A stretch of DNA of 64,000 nucleotides from Bacteroidales bacterium (GTDB lineage Bacteria > Bacteroidota > Bacteroidia > Bacteroidales > UBA932), in assembly GCA_022648685.1 (NCBI GenBank), contig JALCMW010000004.1, forward strand, positions 62,001 through 126,000. The letters are read 5' to 3'. Within the stretch, counting starts at the first letter, position 1, and each line of letters opens with the position of its first letter. Below are positions 8,575 through 16,728 of this stretch, piece by piece. The notes beneath the pieces were generated by a model. The model did no database searches, was not told the origin of the DNA, and saw nothing but the letters and a program-made list of their open reading frames with translations. A program made the position numbers and the translations under genes.

Positions 8575-10122
8575 ATGGAAAAGACATTAAACGAGCAGGA
8601 ACTCGGAAGAAGAGAATCGCTGAACAGGCTCAAAGAGTTGGGCATAAACCCTTATCCTGCACAATTATATCCTGTAAACGCCACAGCCAAAGGCATATCC
8701 GTAGAATATGATCCCGAAAAGGAAAATTGCAAAGATGTCGTAATTGCCGGAAGGATAATGTCAAGGAGAATCATGGGTGCCGCTTCATTCATGGAACTCC
8801 AGGACTCGACTGGACGTATCCAAGTTTATATGAAAAGGGACGACGTATGCCCCGGAGAGGACAAGACCATGTATAACACCGTTTTCAAAAAGCTGTTGGA
8901 CATCGGTGACATCATCGGAATAAAAGGATTCGCATTCCTGACACAGACAGGCCAGCTCACTATCCATTCCAAAGAATTCACGTTGCTCAGCAAGTCGTTG
9001 AAAGTCCTCCCCGTAGTAAAGGAATCCGACGGCAAGATACATGATGCATTTTCGGATCCGGAATTGAGATACAGGCAAAGATATGTGGATCTGATCGTAA
9101 ATCCGCAAGTCCGCGACGTCTTCGTTAAACGCTCGCAGATAATCGCCCAGATGAGGGAATATTTCAACAATGCAGGTTGTCTGGAAGTTGAAACCCCGAT
9201 TCTCCAATCCATTCCGGGAGGAGCAACCGCAAGGCCATTCATAACGCATCATAACGCTCTTGACATACCTCTGTATCTAAGGGTTGCAAATGAACTTTAT
9301 CTCAAACGGCTGATCGTCGGAGGATATTCCGGAGTATATGAATTCGCAAAGGATTTCAGGAATGAAGGAATGGACAAGACCCATAATCCCGAATTCACCT
9401 GCATGGAAATTTATATAGCATACAAAGACTATATATGGATGATGGAATTCGTTGAGAAAATGCTGGAACAGATAGCGGTAAAACTGCATGGGACCTCGAA
9501 ATTCATAATAGAAGGGAATGAAATAGATTTCAAAGCCCCGTTCAGAAGAATTCCGATGCTTGATGCAATCAAAGAATATGCAGGCGTAGACATTGCCGGA
9601 ATGGACGAAAAGGAATTGAAAGAGACATGCAACAAACTGAACGTCGCTATAGATCCGTCAATGGGCAAAGGGAAACTTATCGACGCCATTTTCGGAGAAT
9701 ATTGTGAGAAAAACTTCGTTCAGCCGACATATGTCATTGATTATCCCGTGGAAATGTCACCTTTGACAAAAAGGCACCGCAACAATCCGGAACTTACCGA
9801 GAGGTTCGAACTGTTTGTATGCGGACATGAACTGGCCAATGCATACAGCGAGCTCAACGATCCGATAGATCAAAAAGAGCGATTCGAAGAACAGGCCAGG
9901 CTCAAAAGCAACGGAGACGATGAAGCCATGTATATAGACTACGACTTCATACGCGCATTGGAATACGGAATGCCGCCGACATCGGGACTCGGTATAGGAA
10001 TAGACCGCCTTGCAATGTTGATGACCAATCAGCCGACGATCCAGGATGTGCTTTTCTTCCCTCAGATGAGGCCGGAAAAAGCAGAAAACAAAGAAGAAGG
10101 ACAGGACGGCGGGAACGAATGA
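8575..10122 (+). CDS. lysS: Lysyl-tRNA synthetase (class II)
   Basis: Charges tRNA-Lys. An N-terminal OB-fold anticodon-binding domain (VIAGRIMSRRIMGAASFMELQD) is followed by the class II catalytic core. Motif 1 is around EVETPILQSIPGGATARPF, motif 2 around FRNEGMDKTHNPEF, and motif 3 is SGLGIGIDRLAML. The frame stays open upstream to 8287, but that part is antisense to recJ. ATG at 8575 gives 515 residues, the normal length, and matches the family N-terminus. A TAATTTTG element at 8507-8514 matches the Bacteroidetes -7 consensus TAnnTTTG, about 60 bp before the start. The SpoU methyltransferase gene follows after 3 bp. Confidence 0.97.
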   Translation: MEKTLNEQELGRRESLNRLKELGINPYPAQLYPVNATAKGISVEYDPEKENCKDVVIAGRIMSRRIMGAASFMELQDSTGRIQVYMKRDDVCPGEDKTMYNTVFKKLLDIGDIIGIKGFAFLTQTGQLTIHSKEFTLLSKSLKVLPVVKESDGKIHDAFSDPELRYRQRYVDLIVNPQVRDVFVKRSQIIAQMREYFNNAGCLEVETPILQSIPGGATARPFITHHNALDIPLYLRVANELYLKRLIVGGYSGVYEFAKDFRNEGMDKTHNPEFTCMEIYIAYKDYIWMMEFVEKMLEQIAVKLHGTSKFIIEGNEIDFKAPFRRIPMLDAIKEYAGVDIAGMDEKELKETCNKLNVAIDPSMGKGKLIDAIFGEYCEKNFVQPTYVIDYPVEMSPLTKRHRNNPELTERFELFVCGHELANAYSELNDPIDQKERFEEQARLKSNGDDEAMYIDYDFIRALEYGMPPTSGLGIGIDRLAMLMTNQPTIQDVLFFPQMRPEKAENKEEGQDGGNE

Positions 10123-10125
10123 CAT

Positions 10126-10950
10126 ATGAGGATAGAAAATGTTACATCGGCTAAGAATCCAAAGATAAAGGAACTCCTCGCACTTCGTGACAAATCCAGA
10201 CTGCGGCGCAAAAACGATCTTTTCATTGTCGAAGGACTTAAAGAAACGGAGCATTGCCTCAATGCCGGATTCAAAGCGTCAACCCTTTTCGTTTGCGGTG
10301 AAATACTCGGAGAAAGGAATCTGGATTCAATAGTATCCCTTGCCGAAAGTGCAAACCCGGGTTGCGGAATAATTGCAGTCCCCTCTTTTCTATATGAAAA
10401 GATAGCTTATCGCGGAAGTACGGAAGGTATCATAGCCGAAATAATACGCAAGGAAAAAACGCTTGACGATATCAAATTAGGCAGCAATCCGCTGATAGTC
10501 ATTCTCGAAACGGTGGAAAAGCCAGGAAATATCGGAGCCGTATTGAGAAGTGCGGACGCAGCCGGTGCGGATGCCGTGATCATATGCGATCCTTTGACAG
10601 ATATATACAATCCCAATATAATTCGCGCAAGTATAGGAGCCGTATTCACGGTACAGACAGCGGCCGCATCGAATGAAGACACTTTCAAGTGGCTCAAAAG
10701 CAACGGGATATCAATATACACCGCGCAACTTCAGGATTCTTCTCCATATTACGACACGGACATGAGCAAACCGGCCGCCATCGTAGCCGGAACCGAATCA
10801 TCAGGGCTGACCGATTTCTGGAGAAAAGCGGCTGACAGGCACATTATGATTCCCATGCTGGGGAAACTTGATTCCCTGAACGTATCTGTATCCGCAGCGA
10901 TACTTTTATACGAAGCCGTAAGACAGAGAAACACCTCGACACGGAAATAG
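10126..10950 (+). CDS. SpoU/TrmH-family RNA 2'-O-ribose methyltransferase
   Basis: A SPOUT-class SAM-dependent methyltransferase acting on rRNA or tRNA. The N-terminal part (residues 1-100) looks like the substrate-binding domain of the RlmB/TsnR group (SAKNPKIKELLALRDKSRLR). The catalytic domain shows motif 1 EKPGNIGAVLRSADAAG, motif 2 VAGTESSGL and motif 3 LDSLNVSVSAAILLYEAVR. These form the trefoil knot that binds SAM. The exact target base cannot be assigned from sequence. It lies 3 bp after lysS and is probably co-transcribed with it. aroE follows 38 bp later. Confidence 0.9.
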   Translation: MRIENVTSAKNPKIKELLALRDKSRLRRKNDLFIVEGLKETEHCLNAGFKASTLFVCGEILGERNLDSIVSLAESANPGCGIIAVPSFLYEKIAYRGSTEGIIAEIIRKEKTLDDIKLGSNPLIVILETVEKPGNIGAVLRSADAAGADAVIICDPLTDIYNPNIIRASIGAVFTVQTAAASNEDTFKWLKSNGISIYTAQLQDSSPYYDTDMSKPAAIVAGTESSGLTDFWRKAADRHIMIPMLGKLDSLNVSVSAAILLYEAVRQRNTSTRK

Positions 10951-10988
10951 AATCCGGCAGGAAGACAGACGATTAAAGAAATCAAATA

Positions 10989-11891
10989 ATGGACAAATTC
11001 GGACTTATCGGAGATCCGATCTCCGACTCTTTGAGTCCGGCCCTGTTCAAGGCCGGATACAATGGAAAATACGATTACGACCTTATAGAAGGAAAAGAAT
11101 TCGGAAAAGCATTCCGGAAATTCACCGAAGGCTACAAGGCAATAAATGTTACGGCTCCATTCAAGCAGGATGCTTTCAGGAAAGCGGATATCTTCACTTC
11201 GTCATGTAACAAGATAGGTGCATCAAACATTCTGATAAAAACGGAAAACGGAGTCAAAGCCGACAACTCCGACTTTACAGGTATTGTACTAAGCATTGTA
11301 GAAGCACTGCTTCCGGGGCTTACGGAACAATTCTACGCCAAATTCGGAAGCAAAGCATTTATCCGTATACACCAGTTTTTTCTTCAGAGTATCGACAGTC
11401 TGTTTTCACGCAAGCCTCAGGCATTGATCGTCGGCTGCGGAGGCGCCGGAAGAGCTGCAGCAGTTGCGGCCGCCGAATTGGGGTTCGATACGGTACTGAT
11501 GAACAGAACAGAAGAAAAAGCCGGGAAAATCGCGATGGAACTTCCAGAATACGGGTTCATAGTAGACCCCATAAGTGATTTCGAAGCGGCATTCAGAGAA
11601 TGCGACCTTGTCATATACACACTTCCGATGGCTATACCTGCGTTGACCAATCTGACCGGCAGCGATTTCGCAGGCGAAGACAGATATACTTACAACCGGC
11701 CTTCAAAAGTAATATTGGAAGCCAATTACAAAAACCCTTCTTTCTCCGGCACCATACTGGACATGCTGGACGCCGGCGGCTGCCAATATGTTCCGGGAAG
11801 GAAATGGCTGCTATACCAAGCCCTTACCGGATACGGAATAATGACAGGAGAAGAACCGGATTTGAAAGCAATGGCAAGAGTCATGATCTGA
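10989..11891 (+). CDS. aroE: Shikimate dehydrogenase (long form)
   Basis: Reduces 3-dehydroshikimate to shikimate with NADPH. The N-terminal substrate-binding motif GDPISDSLSP is near residue 8, the catalytic Lys is K59 in NVTAPFKQDAF, and the catalytic Asp is D95 in ADNSDFTG. The dinucleotide-binding loop GCGGAGRAAA follows the nucleotide-fold strand near residue 145. At 300 residues it is longer than usual (about 250-280). The excess lies mainly at about residues 103-140, between the substrate domain and the Rossmann fold. It converges with the glycerol-phosphate dehydrogenase gene, with 6 bp between stops. Confidence 0.93.
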   Translation: MDKFGLIGDPISDSLSPALFKAGYNGKYDYDLIEGKEFGKAFRKFTEGYKAINVTAPFKQDAFRKADIFTSSCNKIGASNILIKTENGVKADNSDFTGIVLSIVEALLPGLTEQFYAKFGSKAFIRIHQFFLQSIDSLFSRKPQALIVGCGGAGRAAAVAAAELGFDTVLMNRTEEKAGKIAMELPEYGFIVDPISDFEAAFRECDLVIYTLPMAIPALTNLTGSDFAGEDRYTYNRPSKVILEANYKNPSFSGTILDMLDAGGCQYVPGRKWLLYQALTGYGIMTGEEPDLKAMARVMI

Positions 11892-11897
11892 AAACGA

Positions 11898-13235
11898 TCA
11901 TACTTTCCAATGGCCGCCTTCGCCGAACAGGTAGTCTGCGACATTATCCATCAGGCCGAATCCCATGATTGCATCTATGACAGTAAAACGGCTTCTCATA
12001 TATGGAATGCCAATAAATGTTTCCTTCAGCCTTGCTCTGGTGATACCGATCATCTCCGGCTCATAAGGAGCACCTGCTTTCCGGAGACTGTCACGGACTT
12101 CATCAAAAGTATATATCTGTCTACTGATTTGATCCTTTAAGGATGGCCACTGCCCTGAAATACCGGACAATTCTTTTCTCAATCCGTCTTTGCCGACATA
12201 TTTTGCCCGTGTTTCCTCCAGTGCTCTTGCCTTGTGCCCGGGCTTGCCTTGAAAAACAGATTCAATCCGTCTATTCATCGTATCCATGTCCGGCCATGAT
12301 TCCACACATTTTTCAATATCGGCATTCTGCAAATCACTTCCGAGAAGATATTCAAAACACGCTGTGGAAACCAAAGTGCCTATCCCGACCTTGAATCCGT
12401 GTGAAACATGTTTGCCTTTGTAATGGAGGTCTTCCATATCCCAATAATGGCTGAACTGATGCTCCATTCCGGACGCAGGCCTGCTGGAATGATAGGCCTG
12501 CATTGCGAATCCGCTCATTACCAATCCCCGGGCCAGAAGTTCCGTCGATTTGACTTCTCCGTTTGCAACAGCTTCCGGCTTTGACAAAGATTCACGCAAT
12601 CCCGACTGTACCAAACCGAAGGAAAATTCATCCACTGTTTCCACACCGGCAGCTTCCGCCAGCATCCAATCAGCTCCGGCGGGTATTTTGGCCATGAGAT
12701 CCGCATAACCGGAAGCCGACATTCCGGCAGGTGCTGCAGCCGCTATTGCCGGATCCAGAACCATTCCTGCAGGAGCACTGCAATCGAAAGTCTGTTTATT
12801 ACCTTCGAATGTCACGGAAGCACCATACGCGGTATAACCATCCATCGAGGCAGCAGTTCCCGCCACCATATATTTGCGACCCAGATGAAAAGAAGAAAGT
12901 TTCACCAAATCATTTATCACCCCTGAACCGACGGCCACAGCCACGGCATCCAGTGTGCCGAGATATTTTTCCAAACTCTCAAGATAACTCCATTCGGCGA
13001 ATAAATCCGGATCATCGAATATGAAAGGCTTTTCAACGATAATGCCGGCATCCTTCAGATTATCGCAGACCTCCCTGCCTGCGACCTCGAACGTATTGGT
13101 ATCGGCTACCACTACGGCATTTACTTTTCCGAATAGTCTCAGGAACATTTCCGGTACCTTTTTCAAAGCTCCCGTTCCTATGAAAAGATCTTTGGTATCT
13201 GTTGTCTTTTCGAGTGCCCTGGCAATTTTATCCAT
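11898..13235 (-). CDS. sn-glycerol-1-phosphate dehydrogenase (iron-containing alcohol dehydrogenase superfamily)
   Basis: The sequence matches the AraM/EgsA group, which interconverts dihydroxyacetone phosphate and sn-glycerol-1-phosphate. This group has the stereochemistry of archaeal lipids rather than bacterial glycerol-3-phosphate. Visible motifs are the nucleotide-binding VAVGSGVINDLVKLSS (about residue 100), VAGTAASMDGYTAYGAS, and the metal-binding region with Asp in GYADLMAK and His in GMEHQFSHYWDM and KHVSHGFKVGIG. Length is 445 residues. A G1P prenyltransferase partner is not seen in the window, so the pathway is open. The upstream 298 bp are non-coding and shared with ssb, which is divergent. 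Confidence 0.88.
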   Translation of the reverse strand: MDKIARALEKTTDTKDLFIGTGALKKVPEMFLRLFGKVNAVVVADTNTFEVAGREVCDNLKDAGIIVEKPFIFDDPDLFAEWSYLESLEKYLGTLDAVAVAVGSGVINDLVKLSSFHLGRKYMVAGTAASMDGYTAYGASVTFEGNKQTFDCSAPAGMVLDPAIAAAAPAGMSASGYADLMAKIPAGADWMLAEAAGVETVDEFSFGLVQSGLRESLSKPEAVANGEVKSTELLARGLVMSGFAMQAYHSSRPASGMEHQFSHYWDMEDLHYKGKHVSHGFKVGIGTLVSTACFEYLLGSDLQNADIEKCVESWPDMDTMNRRIESVFQGKPGHKARALEETRAKYVGKDGLRKELSGISGQWPSLKDQISRQIYTFDEVRDSLRKAGAPYEPEMIGITRARLKETFIGIPYMRSRFTVIDAIMGFGLMDNVADYLFGEGGHWKV

Positions 13236-13466
13236 AATATTTACAGTGTTATATATTGTTACAATCCATAAGGTTCTTTATCGTCCGCCTGACAAGAGGC
13301 TTTCAATTATGAAACAAAAATACTACATAATAAAACAAAATGAAAATAAAATGAAAAGAAATCGCATTATACACGTCACAACTCGAAACATAAAAGTAAA
13401 ATAACGAAAACACATGAAAATTTTTCGCGGAAAATCTTCGGCCCGGAGGAAATTTATTTATTAATC

Positions 13467-13499
13467 TTGTGCTGAAAAGAGAAAAAATATCTATCTTGC
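13467..13499 (+). promoter_or_regulatory. Candidate promoter of ssb
   Basis: A TTG at 13467-13469 and TATCTTGC at 13492-13499, 22 bp apart, resemble the Bacteroidetes -33/-7 promoter (TTTG and TAnnTTTG) imperfectly. Transcription would begin about 25-30 nt before the ssb ATG at 13534. The rest of the AT-rich gap 13236-13533 shows no gene. Confidence 0.4.
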
Positions 13500-13533
13500 A
13501 AAGAAATTGCATTACATAAACGCAATATTTTTT

Positions 13534-14022
13534 ATGTCACTTAACAAAGTCTTATTGATCGGCAACGTCGGAAAAGATCCCGAAGTCCGATATATCGACG
13601 GGAATGCCAATTCCGGAAACGTAAAAGTCGCATCATTCCCGTTAGCCACATCCGAAAGATACAAGGATAGAAACGGCGAACTTCACGAGAATACAGAATG
13701 GCACAACATCGTAGCCTGGAGAAATTCAGCCGACATCGCCGAGAAATACATAAGAAAAGGATCGCAACTTTTCGTTGAAGGGAAATTGCGTACAAGATCA
13801 TGGACCGATCAAAATAACAATAAGAAATATACTACCGAAATAATCGTCGATAACCTTCAGATGCTTGGAAGAAAATCCGAAAATACGGGAGCCGAGCAGA
13901 ATGCGGGATACCAGAAACCTTCTGCAGGTACATACGTACAGGCAAAAGCCGAGACTGCTGCAAATGCACAGCCTTCCGGAAACGTGCAGCAGGATGACGT
14001 TACAGACGATTTACCGTTCTAA
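13534..14022 (+). CDS. ssb: Single-stranded DNA-binding protein
   Basis: An OB-fold protein that coats single-stranded DNA in replication and repair. The N-terminal 110 residues carry the typical SSB sequence (MSLNKVLLIGNVGKDPEVRY, then TEWHNIVAWRNSADIAEKYI and KGSQLFVEGKLRTRSW). A Gln/Ala-rich linker follows, and the acidic tail DDLPF is the conserved C-terminal docking peptide for partner proteins. The frame opens nine codons earlier at a TTG, but ATG at 13534 is the family start. purA begins 15 bp after the stop. Confidence 0.96.
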   Translation: MSLNKVLLIGNVGKDPEVRYIDGNANSGNVKVASFPLATSERYKDRNGELHENTEWHNIVAWRNSADIAEKYIRKGSQLFVEGKLRTRSWTDQNNNKKYTTEIIVDNLQMLGRKSENTGAEQNAGYQKPSAGTYVQAKAETAANAQPSGNVQQDDVTDDLPF

Positions 14023-14037
14023 ATCATAACATATAAT

Positions 14038-15297
14038 ATGAAAATCGATGTTGTTCTCGGTCTCCAATGGGGAGATGAGGGAAAAGGAAAAATTGTGGAT
14101 GTACTTGCCGGACGTTATCCGGCTGTAGCAAGATTTCAGGGTGGTCCGAATGCAGGACACTCATTACAGTTCGAAGGAAAAAGTTTTGTTGTCAGAAGTG
14201 TCCCTTCCGGTATATTCAGGGAAGGATCAACGAATATCATAGGCAATGGGGTTGTACTCGATCCCGTTACTTTCAGGGAAGAATGCAATAATATATCCCG
14301 TATGGGGATCACGCCAAAAGACAAAATCATTATTTCCAAGAAGGCACATCTGATTCTTCCTACGCACAAATTGCTCGACGCAGCAAATGAAGCTGCAGCA
14401 GGAAAGGGTAAGATAGGTTCCACATTGAAAGGTATCGGACCGACCTACACTGACAAAATAAGCAGACACGGACTCAGAGTGGGCGACATTCTTGCTCCTG
14501 ATTTCAAGGATAGATTCGAAAAGCTGAAACAAAGGCACATAAGACAAATATCAGATCTCAACTTCGATTGCGATCCCGAAAAGGGAGAACAAGAATGGAT
14601 GGAAGCAATAGAATTCCTGAAATCGTTCAGACTGGAAGATTGCGAATACTTCGTTAATAATTGGCTTGAAGCAAAGCCTATGCTTGCCGAGGGCGCACAG
14701 GGATCCCTTCTGGATGTCGACTACGGCTCTTATCCTTTCGTAACTTCATCTTCCACTACAATCGGAGGCGTATGCACCGGACTTGGAGTTCCGCCTTCCA
14801 GGGTCGGACATGTATTCGGAATCTTCAAGGCATACTGCACCAGAGTAGGAAGCGGACCTTTCCCGACGGAATTGTTTGATGAAACCGGAGAAAAGATACG
14901 CCAGGTAGGTCATGAATTCGGAGCGGTTACCGGAAGACCACGCCGTACCGGATGGCTGGATCTGGTAGCACTGAAATATACTGCGATGCTTAACGGAGTT
15001 ACCGACCTTGTGATGATGAAATCCGATTGTCTGGACGACTTCGAAACCGTAAAGGTCTGCACCGGCTACAAAATAAACGGTGAAGTGACAGACCGCGTTC
15101 CATTCGATACCCAGGCCGAAATAGAACCGATATATACCGAATTCAAAGGATGGAATACGGACCTTACCGGAATAAGGGAAGAAAAAGATCTTCCAGCGGC
15201 ATTCAAAGATTATATAAAGTTTATGGAAGAGTTCATAGGAATACCTGTAAAAGTAATTTCTCTCGGTCCCGACCGTAACGCTACAATTGAAAGATAG
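14038..15297 (+). CDS. purA: Adenylosuccinate synthase
   Basis: Joins IMP and aspartate with GTP to make adenylosuccinate, the first committed step to AMP. The N-terminal GTP-binding/catalytic loop LGLQWGDEGKGKIVD (residues 7-21) is exact for the family, followed by GGPNAGHS and the IMP-binding GSTLKGIGPTYTDK. The GTP-specificity motif near the end, VISLGPDRNATIE, is also present. At 419 residues it is near the common length. It follows ssb by 15 bp and precedes an MFS permease gene by 25 bp. Confidence 0.97.
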   Translation: MKIDVVLGLQWGDEGKGKIVDVLAGRYPAVARFQGGPNAGHSLQFEGKSFVVRSVPSGIFREGSTNIIGNGVVLDPVTFREECNNISRMGITPKDKIIISKKAHLILPTHKLLDAANEAAAGKGKIGSTLKGIGPTYTDKISRHGLRVGDILAPDFKDRFEKLKQRHIRQISDLNFDCDPEKGEQEWMEAIEFLKSFRLEDCEYFVNNWLEAKPMLAEGAQGSLLDVDYGSYPFVTSSSTTIGGVCTGLGVPPSRVGHVFGIFKAYCTRVGSGPFPTELFDETGEKIRQVGHEFGAVTGRPRRTGWLDLVALKYTAMLNGVTDLVMMKSDCLDDFETVKVCTGYKINGEVTDRVPFDTQAEIEPIYTEFKGWNTDLTGIREEKDLPAAFKDYIKFMEEFIGIPVKVISLGPDRNATIER

Positions 15298-15322
15298 ATA
15301 TTAACAAAAAAAGCTAAACCAG

Positions 15323-16717
15323 ATGGCAACCGAAAAAAAATTGCTTAGGGACTCTCCGTTTTTAAGATGGACGTCTCTTCTTCTCATCGCTCTGACAATG
15401 TTTGCGGTATACCTTGTCAACGATGAATTCTCACCACTCAAGACTTTCCTGGAGGTTCATAACGGATGGAACAGTTTCGCATACGGATGGTTTCAAAGTT
15501 CGTATTCGCTTTTCAACGTTTTCCTCTTCATGTTAATAATCGGCGGACTTGTTCTGGATAAACTCGGAGTTCGTTTCACGGGTATAGTATCTTGTCTTCT
15601 ATGTGTAATAGGGATAGGAGTCAAGTACTGGGCCATGACTTCCGCTTCGCTTACGGGTGACATGACTTTCTTCGGAAACGAGATGCCGAAACAAGTATTT
15701 TGGGCTTCCATGGGCTTCGCCACCTTCGGAGTCGGGGCCGAAGTAGCCGGAGTCACAGTGACGAAAAGTATTGCAAAATGGTTCAAAGGATATGAAATGG
15801 CGCTGGCTATGGGGGTCCAGGTTGCAATTTCCCGTATGGGACAGGGAGCAGCCATGCTTTTGACTCCATCCATTGCAGAACATTTCGGCAATGCAGGAGC
15901 CGTCGTTCTTACCGGTTTGCTCCTTCTTATATTCGGAACCCTCCTTTACATCATTTTCACGTTTTACGACAAGAAACTTGACAAACAGATTTCAGCAGAG
16001 GGCATTAAAGTAGCAAATTCTTCCGATGAAGATGAATTCAAATGGCAAGACGTCCTGGACGTACTAAAGAATCCGGCTTTCTGGATGATAGCATTTCTTT
16101 GCGTATTGTTCTATTCAGCCGTTTTTCCGTTCCAGAAATATGCTTCGGACCTTATGGTAAACAAATTCGGAGTCAATCCTGCAGTTGCGGGACAGATTCC
16201 AAGCGTACTGCCTTTCGGATGTATAATACTGACGCCGCTGTTCGGTACCATTTATGACAATAAAGGTCATGGTGCAGATCTTATGATTCTCGGGGCCGCG
16301 ATAATTGCAACGGTCCATATATTCTTCGCCATGCCGTTCATAAACAAGACCTGGATGGCTTATATTCTTATGGCATTTCTGGGAATAGGATTCGCGCTGT
16401 TGCCATCGGCAATGTGGCCTTCCGTCGCTAAAATAATACCTGCGAAACAACTCGGGACGGCAATGTCGCTGACATTCTACATACAGAATATCGGACTTTG
16501 GGGAGTTCCCCTTTTGATCGGTTATGTTCTGAACAAATGCTGTATAACGGGAAGCGTCCTTACTGCAGAAGGACTTTCCAGACCGACATATGATTACACT
16601 CTTCCTTCGATAATATTCGCTTCATTCGGAATAATATCAATAATTATCGCCATCGGAGTGAAAGTGCTGGACAAAAAGAAACATTACGGACTGCAGGTAG
16701 CTAATATACAACATTAG
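15323..16717 (+). CDS. Major facilitator superfamily transporter, substrate unknown
   Basis: A polytopic inner-membrane protein of 464 residues with about twelve hydrophobic segments in two halves. The cytoplasmic loop between TM2 and TM3 reads GGLVLDKLGVRFTG, a form of the MFS signature GxxxDxxGxR, and a related loop TIYDNKGHGADLM occurs in the second half. The central loop (about residues 215-240) is charged. Nothing in the sequence or neighbours fixes the substrate; it sits between purA and dxs on the same strand. It may be an MFSD1-like or organic-anion permease. Confidence 0.85.
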   Translation: MATEKKLLRDSPFLRWTSLLLIALTMFAVYLVNDEFSPLKTFLEVHNGWNSFAYGWFQSSYSLFNVFLFMLIIGGLVLDKLGVRFTGIVSCLLCVIGIGVKYWAMTSASLTGDMTFFGNEMPKQVFWASMGFATFGVGAEVAGVTVTKSIAKWFKGYEMALAMGVQVAISRMGQGAAMLLTPSIAEHFGNAGAVVLTGLLLLIFGTLLYIIFTFYDKKLDKQISAEGIKVANSSDEDEFKWQDVLDVLKNPAFWMIAFLCVLFYSAVFPFQKYASDLMVNKFGVNPAVAGQIPSVLPFGCIILTPLFGTIYDNKGHGADLMILGAAIIATVHIFFAMPFINKTWMAYILMAFLGIGFALLPSAMWPSVAKIIPAKQLGTAMSLTFYIQNIGLWGVPLLIGYVLNKCCITGSVLTAEGLSRPTYDYTLPSIIFASFGIISIIIAIGVKVLDKKKHYGLQVANIQH

Positions 16718-16728
16718 GAGAGATAGAT

